This document shows positions 28,146-35,698 of a stretch of DNA of 64,000 bases, one piece after another; position 1 is the stretch's first letter; each line of letters opens with the position of its first letter. Position numbers and translations under genes: made by a program. The stretch spans positions 866,501 through 930,500 of the forward strand of contig NZ_CP064795.1 of the NCBI RefSeq assembly GCF_015644725.1, in the 5' to 3' direction. Source of the DNA: Salinimonas marina (GTDB lineage: Bacteria; Pseudomonadota; Gammaproteobacteria; Enterobacterales; Alteromonadaceae). A model generated the notes under the pieces. It did no database searches and was not told the origin of the DNA. It saw only the letters and a program-made list of their open reading frames with translations.

Positions 28146-28364
28146 TCAACAAGGTTCCCATTCTATCCAATGGTCACACCCTCCTGAAGTACAAACTCCT
28201 TCCCAGCCTGGACAAAGGAAGCCACCATCAGCACCACCCCCTCCCGATCCACTAGATGCATTAGGATAAATGGGGAGGCCACCTGGTGTAAGTCCAGTTC
28301 CAGTGCCCCATGAACCCGAATCTGGAGCTGAAAATGGAGGATAACTACCCCGATTTCTAAACAA
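28146..28364 (-). CDS. Gly/Pro/Ser-rich small protein with four C-terminal cysteines
   Basis: This 72-residue frame starts with TTG overlapping the stop of the M24 remnant. Residues 1-48 are dominated by Gly, Ser and Pro (including SGSGGGGADGG), and the tail FLCPGWEGVCTSGGCDHW to WEPC has four cysteines and four tryptophans in about 24 residues. It has no signal peptide. It could be a small disulfide-rich or modified peptide, or the end of a larger lost protein. I do not recognise a family. It is followed without spacing by the two-helix frame. Support comes from strongly non-random composition only. Confidence 0.35.
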   Translation of the reverse strand: MFRNRGSYPPFSAPDSGSWGTGTGLTPGGLPIYPNASSGSGGGGADGGFLCPGWEGVCTSGGCDHWIEWEPC

Positions 28365-28898
28365 TATTCTTTATCTGGTTTTGTTCGGCAATAAGCTTCA
28401 ACCCGCGCGGACCGTCTTCGGTTATATAAAAATGTCCTTCCAGCCGAATACCGAATTCATTGGGGACTACTATCATGGGTTCGTTACTCAGGCACATCCC
28501 CGGCGCTAATTTATGAGGGTTGTCCTTTACCAGATAAGGCCACTCATGAATGTCCATGCCGATTCCATGACCGGTGCGATGTGGCAGACCAGGTAAGTTG
28601 GAATCAGGGCCCAACTGGTCATGTTCTAAACTGGTACGTGCGGCGGCATCCACATCCCCACACGTTACGCCCGACGCTGCTTTTTGAAATGTGGCTAACT
28701 GGGCGCGCTTCTCACTTTCCCACATCGCTTTTTGCTTAGCATCGGGGCTGCCAAAACAATAAATACGAGTGATATCTAAAAGATAACCATGCTCCTTATA
28801 TCCTGTATCTACAAGTACCATGTCATCAGTCTTCAGTACCTGAGGATCTTTAACGCTTGAGGAAAAGAAGTTGCTTTGCCAAACGCACCTGGCATCAT
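28357..28898 (-). pseudogene. Remnant of an M24 Xaa-Pro peptidase
   Basis: Only the C-terminal catalytic half remains: VLVDTGYKEHGYLLDITRIY, HRTGHGIGMDIHEWPYL, LSNEPMIVVPNEFGIRLEG, all with metal ligands kept. It resembles the exported peptidase at 14158-15447 (DCGCAVHGYQSDISRTF and HRTGHGIGM) and may be a paralogue. Upstream, MPGAFGKATSFP appears in a different frame starting near 28895, so a one-base change at about 28845-28850 breaks it, and the AMP_N half is missing altogether. The remnant ends at a normal stop (28357). The loss of half of the gene means it is a true pseudogene, unlike the homopolymer cases. Confidence 0.8.
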
Positions 28899-29074
28899 TT
28901 AAGCACTCCCGCTCTTATCTATAAGTTATTGTTTTTTTAGATTTAAAGATACTATCGATTTTTATTTGTAATAAAATCGTTCGGGCTTTAGGCCTCGCGG
29001 TTGAATATCTGACTTTTATGCATCACAGTAATACTTTGGTTATTTCTCGCCTGTGTAAATATATAGGAGAAGAT

Positions 29075-29422
29075 ATGATTATTAAGCTTCACCGAATTTA
29101 TGAGGATAATCGTCCACAGGGCTTTCATGTGCTGGTGGATGGCATCTGGCCTAGAGGAATCTCAAAAGAGGACGCCCGGCTGGACGACCACTGGAAGGAG
29201 TTAGCGCCAAGTGATGAGCTGAGAAAATGGTTTAATCATGATAGTGAAAAGTGGGGCGAATTCAGAAACAGGTACCTTTCTGAATTAGGTGACATAAAAA
29301 CGATCGTAAAAGACAAACTGCAGAAGGTTGACCAGCAAACTTTGGTCCTGTTGTATGGCGCCAAAGATGAAAAGCACAACCATGCTCAGGTGCTCCGGGA
29401 GTATCTGGAAAAGCTGAGTTAA
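29075..29422 (+). CDS. DUF488 family protein
   Basis: The 115-residue soluble protein starts at the ATG at 29075 behind AGGAGA. IKLHRIYEDNRPQGFHVLVDGIWPRGISKEDARLDDHWKELAPS is a typical YeaO-like DUF488 N-terminal half; WFNHDSEKWGEFRNRY and LLYGAKDEKHNHA complete the family pattern. The family has conserved Arg, Trp and His residues that look like a phosphate- or nucleic-acid-binding site, but no function has been established. It closes the accessory island and is followed by a convergent terminator. Length is usual (about 115-120). Confidence 0.9.
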   Translation: MIIKLHRIYEDNRPQGFHVLVDGIWPRGISKEDARLDDHWKELAPSDELRKWFNHDSEKWGEFRNRYLSELGDIKTIVKDKLQKVDQQTLVLLYGAKDEKHNHAQVLREYLEKLS

Positions 29423-29530
29423 GTTGTACAAAGAAAGGATGGCGCGAGACCACCAGGTTTAGTGCGGCTTCTCATGTTGGCGTTATAACAAGGTGTGCCC
29501 GTTGTTTAATAAGCTCCGTCTAAAACGCCA

Positions 29531-29566
29531 AAAAGGGTTCACCATCTGCTGATGTGAACCCCTTTT
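29531..29566. terminator. Bidirectional terminator between DUF488 and betT
   Basis: AAAAGGGTTCAC (29531-29542) pairs with GTGAACCCCTTTT (29554-29566) with a single bulged C. It has a T-run on the plus strand and A-run before the stem, so it can serve the converging BetT-like gene as well. Confidence 0.8.
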
Positions 29567-29584
29567 ATAGGTACCTGGAACTAA

Positions 29585-31561
29585 TCAGACACTTTTCTGG
29601 GGAGAGCCGGCCGCTTCGCCATTAGCAATATGTAAAAAGTGCAGATGACGTTCATATTGGCTAATCGCATCGGCGATAACCTGCTCGCGGCTAAAGCCTA
29701 ATACATCGTATTGTTGGCCACCCTGTAACACAAATACTTCTGCGCGATAATAATGCTGGCTGTCCTGCTCGAAACTGTAGTGCGGGACCGTATATTCAAG
29801 CAATCTGATTTCATAGGCAAAGTTTTCTGCCGGCTGCTTGTCTACTGACAGGCGAACGCGCTGTTCGTCTGAGCGTATTTGTGCTGTTACCCCGCGGCTG
29901 CTGAGTTTATCGCATAGTTGTTGTAATGCTGGCTCAGCAACTTCTTTAATAAAGTCACGGGCCTGGGTTTGTGCCGGCGTGGCGAGCAGGGTATCAAGCC
30001 GTTGCTCCCAATCACTCCCTGCCTGTAAGTACTGCATGGTGCCGGTGTGTTGCTGCACATTGCGCTGTAGATGCTGATCGTTGCGCAGCGCGGTAAATAG
30101 CGTGTAGCAAGCCAACAGTAAGATAAACACCAATGGAAATGCCGACACAATGACCAGAGTTTGCAATGCGGGTAAGCCCCCGGCATACAACTGGCTGGCA
30201 GCAATAACACCGATAAGACCGGTCCAGAATAAACGCTGGGTAACGGGTGTATTAACCTGACCACCGGAGGTAAGAGTATCGACCACCAGGGCGCCAGAGT
30301 CGGCAGAGGTGATAAAAAAGGTGCAACCCAACACCAGCGCAATTATCGACAGGATGCCGGTAAGGGGTAAATAATCGAATAATGCATACAACGAAATAGC
30401 AATATCGTTGTTGATGGCTTCGGCCAGCGGATGATCCGTTTGCTCGCCAATAATATCTAAAGCCGTGTTACCAAACAGGGTGATCCACAGGATATTGATA
30501 ACAGTGGGCACAAACAGCACCCCCACTAAAAATTCACGAATGGTGCGGCCTCTGGAAATGCGCGCAATAAAGGTGCCCACAAAGGGTGACCAGGCGATCC
30601 AGAAGCCCCAGTAAAATACGGTCCAGCCGCCCAGCCAATCCTCTTTTTTATCATAGGCATACAAATTAAAGGTACTGTGCAGCAGCTCGCTGACATAATT
30701 ACCGGTATTTTGCACAAAGGTTGTCAGCAAGTAGGCCGACGAACCAAGCACCAGTACGCCAATCATCAGCGTAACCGATAGCACCATATTGACGTTGGAT
30801 AGGCGCTTAATGCCCGCATCCAGACCAAGACCTACTGAAATCATCGCCGCCCCGGTGACCACCGCAATCAGCAGCACCTGTTGGTCCCGGGTGCCCGGGG
30901 CATCAAATACATACGATAATCCGGCACTGATTTGCTCAACGCCGAAGCCCAGGCCGGTAGCGACACCAAACAGAGTGCCTACGGCAGCAAAAGTATCGGT
31001 AATGTGCCCGAGCGGACCATAAATTCGTTCGCCAATTATGGGGTAAAGTATGCTTCTGGGAAGTAATGGTAAGCGGTGGCGAAATGAAAAATAGGCCAGC
31101 GCCAGCGCCAGCACCGCATAAATTGCCCAGGCATGAATGCCCCAGTGAAACAGGGTAATACGCACAGCCTGGCGGGCAGAATCGACGGTGCCCGCCTCCG
31201 CCGTGGGGGGCGTTAAAAAGTGCATTACGGGTTCTGAGACGCCCCAGAACATCAGGCCAATCCCCATCCCGGCAGAAAACAGCATCGCCAGCCATGAGCC
31301 GTAGCCATATTGGGGTTCGGCGTGGTCAGGTCCCAGTTTGATATCCCCTAACTTGCTGACCATCACATAAAGACAAAACAGCAAAAAGATGGCTACCGCG
31401 AGGATGTACAGCCAGCTGAACTTACCTACCAGCCAGCCCTGGGTAGCATCCAGCCTGGCGCTGACAGCCTCGGGAGCGAGGCCGGCCAGCACACTGATAG
31501 CCACCGCCACTAATACCGAGGAAATAAACACCGACCGGTTCACACTGAAAAGTATTTTCAT
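29585..31561 (-). CDS. BCCT family (BetT-like) osmolyte transporter
   Basis: The 658-residue protein has about twelve membrane segments and the BCCT signature GMGIGLMFWGVSEP (about 103-116), with the Trp-rich segment WTVFYWGFWIAWSPFVGTFIARISRGRT. It carries a hydrophilic C-terminal extension of roughly 150 residues ending in DVLGFSREQVIADAISQYERHLHFLH, the mark of the BetT (choline) type. Such carriers use ion gradients to import choline or betaine for osmotic protection; BetT tails sense osmolarity. The second BCCT gene at 35699-37764 shares this tail. No bet oxidation genes are in the window. The 31562-31950 spacer has no gene. Confidence 0.92.
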   Translation of the reverse strand: MKILFSVNRSVFISSVLVAVAISVLAGLAPEAVSARLDATQGWLVGKFSWLYILAVAIFLLFCLYVMVSKLGDIKLGPDHAEPQYGYGSWLAMLFSAGMGIGLMFWGVSEPVMHFLTPPTAEAGTVDSARQAVRITLFHWGIHAWAIYAVLALALAYFSFRHRLPLLPRSILYPIIGERIYGPLGHITDTFAAVGTLFGVATGLGFGVEQISAGLSYVFDAPGTRDQQVLLIAVVTGAAMISVGLGLDAGIKRLSNVNMVLSVTLMIGVLVLGSSAYLLTTFVQNTGNYVSELLHSTFNLYAYDKKEDWLGGWTVFYWGFWIAWSPFVGTFIARISRGRTIREFLVGVLFVPTVINILWITLFGNTALDIIGEQTDHPLAEAINNDIAISLYALFDYLPLTGILSIIALVLGCTFFITSADSGALVVDTLTSGGQVNTPVTQRLFWTGLIGVIAASQLYAGGLPALQTLVIVSAFPLVFILLLACYTLFTALRNDQHLQRNVQQHTGTMQYLQAGSDWEQRLDTLLATPAQTQARDFIKEVAEPALQQLCDKLSSRGVTAQIRSDEQRVRLSVDKQPAENFAYEIRLLEYTVPHYSFEQDSQHYYRAEVFVLQGGQQYDVLGFSREQVIADAISQYERHLHFLHIANGEAAGSPQKSV

Positions 31562-31896
31562 AATAAAGACATGATAATAAATGACGCAACTGCACGTGTG
31601 GTGCGTTTCGCTGCGATGTTCTGCTGCCCAATAAAATGAGCGGACAACAGACCAATATTAAAGTTAACTGCCACGGCTCGTTGCCAGAAACGTGCACCTG
31701 TGACCACTAAGTCGAGCGATATGCAGTAGGTGTGATCTAACAATTTACGCCGCATTAGGCGTTTTAGTTTCAATTAAAGAGGCAGCTTTGAATCGATAGC
31801 GGTCCCATACGCTGCCTGCAGCGATTTGGTTTACCCGGTCGTATCACACTCATTACACTGACCACCAAATTGTTCAAAAAATAGCTTGCTATTACT

Positions 31897-31938
31897 GATT
31901 ACAGGTGTAATCTGAAATAACTGACTACAAATGTAATC
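31897..31938 (+). promoter_or_regulatory. Two BlaI/MecI-type operators
   Basis: GATTACAGGTGTAATC (31897-31912) and GACTACAAATGTAATC (31923-31938) are related dyads built on TACA-N2-TGTA, the core recognised by BlaI/MecI/CopY repressors. Centres are 26 bases apart and the second ends 12 bases before the repressor start. Autoregulation of the blaI-M56-tonB unit is inferred. Confidence 0.8.
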
Positions 31939-31950
31939 GCAGGGGTATTG

Positions 31951-32343
31951 ATGAACAACAAGCTTTCGAAGCCGGATATCACGGAAACAGAATATGAAGT
32001 GCTGGATGTTATCTGGCATGACTATCCGGTTACCTCCAGTGAGGTGGTAAAACGGCTTAATCAACATAAGGAATGGCACGACAAAACAGTAAAAACCCTG
32101 TTGGGACGTCTGGTCAAAAAGCAGGCCCTGGGTTTTGAAAAACAGCAACGGCAATACCTTTATCATCCGCTGATTGCCCGCGAGGACTACAACAAAAAAG
32201 AAACCACAAGTTTTGTATCACGCTTGTTTAACGGCAAAATTGCGCCAATGGTGGCAGGATTTGCCAACCATAACTCATTGTCCAAAGAAGATATTGATGA
32301 GCTCAAGGAGCTGATAGAGCAATGGGAGCAAGACAATGATTGA
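31951..32343 (+). CDS. BlaI/MecI/CopY family transcriptional repressor
   Basis: The 130-residue protein has the winged-helix domain of penicillinase repressors (TETEYEVLDVIWHDYPVTSSEVVKRL and DKTVKTLLGRLVKKQAL, about 9-62) and a helical dimerisation tail. The usual cleavage region is between these parts. Start ATG at 31951 behind GGGG; a TTG directly upstream is possible. The stop overlaps the M56 peptidase start by eight bases. Family members keep their operon off until the partner M56 protease is stimulated and cleaves them. The operators just upstream fit this protein. No beta-lactamase is adjacent, so the stimulus need not be a beta-lactam. Confidence 0.93.
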   Translation: MNNKLSKPDITETEYEVLDVIWHDYPVTSSEVVKRLNQHKEWHDKTVKTLLGRLVKKQALGFEKQQRQYLYHPLIAREDYNKKETTSFVSRLFNGKIAPMVAGFANHNSLSKEDIDELKELIEQWEQDND

Positions 32344-33082
32344 ATGGCTGGTGCAACAGCAGGGACCCTTATGTCTGGCGTTGTTGTTGATGATAGGACT
32401 GGAGCATTTTTTTACCCCCAGACTGGGAGCGCGTTTTACCTATGGCTTGTGGTTACTGGTGCCGTTCACGGTACTGCTCAATAATTTGCCCCGACAAATT
32501 ATCGCGGTGCCCTCAAACAGTTTCAATCGGTATGTAGTAGGTGGCTCGCCCTCGACAGAGCTTACTGAAAGCCAGGTGCTGTTGATGATATGGGCTGCAG
32601 GCACCATCGTATTGAGCTTGTTTTTTGTGCTCCAGTACTGGCAGTTCAAACGCGCTGTTGAGGATGGCGGTGACAGCCACGCAGGTGTCTGCTATTCCGA
32701 GCGGACCACCACACCGGTGCTGTTTGGTTTTTTTGCGCCCAAAATCCTGTTGCCAGATAACTTTAAGGCGCTGTTTTGTCCACAACAGCAGCAACTGATT
32801 TTAGAGCATGAACAAACCCACATACGTCAGCAAGATCCGCTCTGGAATGCCCTGGCCTTATTCATCGTGGTGACTTTCTGGTTTAACCCGCTGGTGTGGC
32901 TTGGAATGCGCTCGTTCAGAATCAATCAGGAGCTTGCCTGCGACTCTCGGGTACTGAGTGCAAAAACCGAAACTCAAAAATTTCTTTATGCCAAAGCGCT
33001 TTTGCAGTGTGCTGAGCATACTTCACAACCCCCTCTGTTTACCCTACATTTGGAGAAAAAAGCACTATGTTCAAACGATTAA
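32336..33082 (+). CDS. BlaR1-like M56 family membrane metallopeptidase
   Basis: The 248-residue protein has membrane helices at about 8-25, 36-52, 80-100 and 172-190, the zinc motif HEQTH (158-162), and a downstream Glu in NQELACD (E199). M56 proteases are gluzincins that cleave the repressor in the cytosol after signal transduction. There is no penicillin-binding sensor domain. The end, KKALCSND, looks unnatural: one extra A in the A6 run at 33056-33061 would read through into the TonB-domain frame that begins at 33067, giving a single M56-TonB protein of about 390 residues, a known architecture. So the gene pair is possibly one gene split by an indel. Confidence 0.85.
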   Translation: MIEWLVQQQGPLCLALLLMIGLEHFFTPRLGARFTYGLWLLVPFTVLLNNLPRQIIAVPSNSFNRYVVGGSPSTELTESQVLLMIWAAGTIVLSLFFVLQYWQFKRAVEDGGDSHAGVCYSERTTTPVLFGFFAPKILLPDNFKALFCPQQQQLILEHEQTHIRQQDPLWNALALFIVVTFWFNPLVWLGMRSFRINQELACDSRVLSAKTETQKFLYAKALLQCAEHTSQPPLFTLHLEKKALCSND

Positions 33083-33504
33083 ATGCAATAAAACAACCGG
33101 CGTCCGCGAGTAAATTATGTGGCATTGCGGCGTTATTTCTGGTGTCGGTGGTGACCGCCAATACGGCGCTTGCGACTCAGCCAGAACACAAAGTCAGTAA
33201 AGCCAAAGCCAGCCATGCCACCCCGGTCAAAACTGTGAATCCGGCTTACCCGGAATCAGCAGAAGCGCAGGGTCAGGAAGGTTTTGTGGTGTTAAAGTTT
33301 GATATAACCGAGCAAGGCAACACCGACAATATCAGAGTCATTGAGTCAGAACCGGCCGGTGTATTTGATGAAAATGCAAAAAAAGCCTTCTCTCACTGGC
33401 AGTATAAGCCTCGTATCCAGAATGGTCAGGCTCAACGCCAGACCGGGCTGCTGGTCCAGCTGGACTTTAAACTAACAGACGATACAACTTCGGCGAAAAA
33501 CTAA
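33067..33504 (+). CDS. TonB C-terminal domain protein, possibly the 3' half of the M56 gene
   Basis: The 145-residue frame begins MFKRLNAIKQP, followed by a hydrophobic helix (LCGIAALFLVSVVTANTALA) and a TonB C-terminal fold (TVNPAYPESAEAQGQEGFVVLKFDITEQG to FSHWQYKPRI). As a separate protein it would have a signal-anchor and a periplasmic TonB-like domain. It overlaps the M56 frame by 16 bases, and the first residues resemble the region after the M56 domain in fused M56-TonB proteins. The overlap also allows translational coupling of two real genes. A terminator follows at 33509. Confidence 0.8.
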   Translation: MFKRLNAIKQPASASKLCGIAALFLVSVVTANTALATQPEHKVSKAKASHATPVKTVNPAYPESAEAQGQEGFVVLKFDITEQGNTDNIRVIESEPAGVFDENAKKAFSHWQYKPRIQNGQAQRQTGLLVQLDFKLTDDTTSAKN

Positions 33505-33508
33505 TCGT

Positions 33509-33531
33509 TAAGGGGCGCCAGCCCCTTTGTT
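33509..33531 (+). terminator. Terminator of the blaI-M56-tonB unit
   Basis: AAGGGGC, loop GCCA, GCCCCTTTG directly after the stop, with a weak T-run (TTTGTTCTTT). Confidence 0.65.
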
Positions 33532-33747
33532 CTTTGGCCTGACATCGACCTGCACGGGTGGTGGCTGTTCCCCGCAGCACCGACAAAGTCTACCGCTTCC
33601 TATCCATTACTGCCTCTTACTATGCCTTACTATCCCTCTGGGCACCTCTAAAGCCATCGCCGGCTATGGATGGGCAATGACCAAAACCTTCAGTTGCTCA
33701 GTACCAAGCAATACTTTACCGGTTTAATCGCGCAAAAGGGGAAGGCG

Positions 33748-34467
33748 ATGCTGCTATTACAGTTTTTTACCATCCTAGTGTTTTGTCTTATTCATACCCA
33801 GGCTGGTCGCCTGAGGTTTTTGGATGCCATACCCCGCAGTCGGTGGCTGTCATTTGCGGGAGGTGTATCGGTGGCCTATGTGTTTATTCAGGTTTTTCCG
33901 GAAATGGCTGAGGTACAGGAAGCCTTTAGCGACCATGACGGGTTATTGATTGCACTGGAACATCAGGCTTATCTGATTGCATTAATCGGGCTGTGTTTGT
34001 TCTACGGCTTAGAGAAACTTATTAAATCGGCGCGGCAGAACGAGCAACAGGCAGAACATAAACGACTTACGGCTTTTGGCGTGCATCTGGCGTCTTTTGC
34101 GATTTATAACGGCCTGATTGGCTATTTGCTGGTACACCGGGAAGAGCCTGATTTAACCGGATTGCTATTTTATGCGCTGGCCATCGGTCTGCATTTTCTG
34201 GTCAATGATTTTGGGCTGCGAAAACATCATCAGCAGCGCTACCACCATTATGGCCGCTGGATACTGGCTTGCAGTATTGTGGTGGGCTGGCTTATCGGCC
34301 TGATGACAGCCATCCATGAGCTTTTGATTCATGGTTTGTTTGCATTTTTAGCCGGCAGTATTATCTTAAATGTGCTCAAAGAAGAGTTGCCAGATGAGCG
34401 AAAAAGCCGGTTTTTACCTTTTATGGGCGGGGTAATTGTGTTCGCCGGATTGGCGTATCTGCAATAA
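33748..34467 (+). CDS. ZIP-like integral membrane protein
   Basis: The 239-residue protein starts at the ATG at 33748 behind GGGGAAGG. It has about seven membrane segments. The helices with HLASFAIYNGLIGYLL and AIHELLIHGLFAFLAGSIILNVLKEELP resemble the metal-site helices of ZIP (Zn/Fe) transporters, including His and Glu inside the membrane, though the usual HxxxE spacing is not complete. A cytosolic HHQQRYHHYGR loop could bind metal. I regard it as a distant ZIP relative with unproven transport function. The separate 200-base leader suggests its own promoter. Confidence 0.7.
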   Translation: MLLLQFFTILVFCLIHTQAGRLRFLDAIPRSRWLSFAGGVSVAYVFIQVFPEMAEVQEAFSDHDGLLIALEHQAYLIALIGLCLFYGLEKLIKSARQNEQQAEHKRLTAFGVHLASFAIYNGLIGYLLVHREEPDLTGLLFYALAIGLHFLVNDFGLRKHHQQRYHHYGRWILACSIVVGWLIGLMTAIHELLIHGLFAFLAGSIILNVLKEELPDERKSRFLPFMGGVIVFAGLAYLQ

Positions 34468-34627
34468 CCAGTAATCCAGACAGGGCTGTAAATCACTCTA
34501 AATAGTCTATAAACTTTTTACAGTGTCTGTAGCCGGGTAATGGCATATTGGCTGTAACTAATTGATTCTAAAGGGTGGCATTGCAGTTGCGTGGCCTTAG
34601 TTGAATTCATAGCGAAAGGAGAGATTA

Positions 34628-35302
34628 ATGAAACTTACCAATACATTACTTTCTACTGCAATTGCGGGTGCCTTATTTTCTGCCCAGGCTGTGGCGACCA
34701 CAGATGATCAGACTTCTTACACCCCGCAACCAGCAAGCGCGATTGAAAATACCTGGTTAACTCTTAGTGGCGAGATCACAAAAACCAGCTCCGACAGCTT
34801 CGTCATCAACACCGGCGCTAACGAAGTGAATGTTGAGTTCGATGATGGTGACCGCGATGGTGACGCCAGCGTCTTTAACCGTGGCGACAAAGTCACAGTA
34901 TCGGGCAAAGTAGACAAAGGCTTATTTACTGAAGCTGCCTTAGATGCATCAAGCGTTTTTGTGCATGAGTGGAACACCACCTATGTTTCAAACCCAAACG
35001 ATGAGCCGGTCTATGACCGTTATATCGCCTCGGCAGTCGTGCCCGATGATTTAGATAGTATGACATTGATCGGCACCGTATCTGAGATTCAGGATAATAT
35101 TGTTGAGCTTTCCACCTCGGGTACAACCGTTCAGGTGGACATTAGTGAACTGAATGGTCAGCCCCTTAAGGAGGATGGTAAGCAACATATTCAAAATGGT
35201 GATCGCATCAAGGTCGATGCCTCAATCGAAAGTGCCTTCTTCAACGAGGCCACGATTGTCGCCAACAATGTGATTCGTATGAGTGACGTGAGCGATAGCT
35301 AG
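34628..35302 (+). CDS. Exported protein with two OB-fold-like repeats
   Basis: The 224-residue protein has a signal peptide (KLTNTLLSTAIAGALFSAQAVA). Two similar blocks follow: about 45-110 (WLTLSGEITKTSSDSFVINTG, then GDKVTVSGKVDKGLF) and about 135-215 (MTLIGTVSEIQDNIVELSTSG, then GDRIKVDASIESAFF). Each matches the form of DUF5666/YgiW-like bacterial OB folds. It should be periplasmic. Such proteins have been linked to stress tolerance, without a clear biochemical role. The ATG follows a GAAAGGAG site. A perfect terminator follows at 35332. Confidence 0.8.
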   Translation: MKLTNTLLSTAIAGALFSAQAVATTDDQTSYTPQPASAIENTWLTLSGEITKTSSDSFVINTGANEVNVEFDDGDRDGDASVFNRGDKVTVSGKVDKGLFTEAALDASSVFVHEWNTTYVSNPNDEPVYDRYIASAVVPDDLDSMTLIGTVSEIQDNIVELSTSGTTVQVDISELNGQPLKEDGKQHIQNGDRIKVDASIESAFFNEATIVANNVIRMSDVSDS

Positions 35303-35331
35303 TTACCCTGCGCTGTATCTCCGTTCGAAAG

Positions 35332-35357
35332 CCGGCAATTGCCGGCTTTTTTTTGTT
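35332..35357 (+). terminator. Rho-independent terminator
   Basis: AAGCCGGCAATTGCCGGCTT followed by a T-run; the stem is perfect. The following 35358-35698 is the leader of the BCCT gene and holds no other gene I can support. Confidence 0.92.
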
Positions 35358-35698
35358 CCCGCAGACAAATGAACCGGATGGTGATAAAGCCTATTGACGG
35401 TATATGCCTGCTGATCACAGGCCGGTGGGAAAGAGAGTGCTGAACCTGGCGACCTTGATAAATAGAGGTTAATTAATGGTTTTTCATAAACAAAAATGAC
35501 AAAGTTTTCATCTGATTCTAAACTCTTACGTATAAGTCAGACAGGTGCGTCGCTCCCGACGCCCTACTATGCTGTAATCCGACACCGGAGCCTTAGCTGC
35601 TGTAGCCTTTCGGATTGTAGTTTTCTTTGCCATTACCGACACCCCTAAGGCGTGTCGCGTCTAGCCAGACACTTTAAAATTAAGTGAGGTTTAACGTC

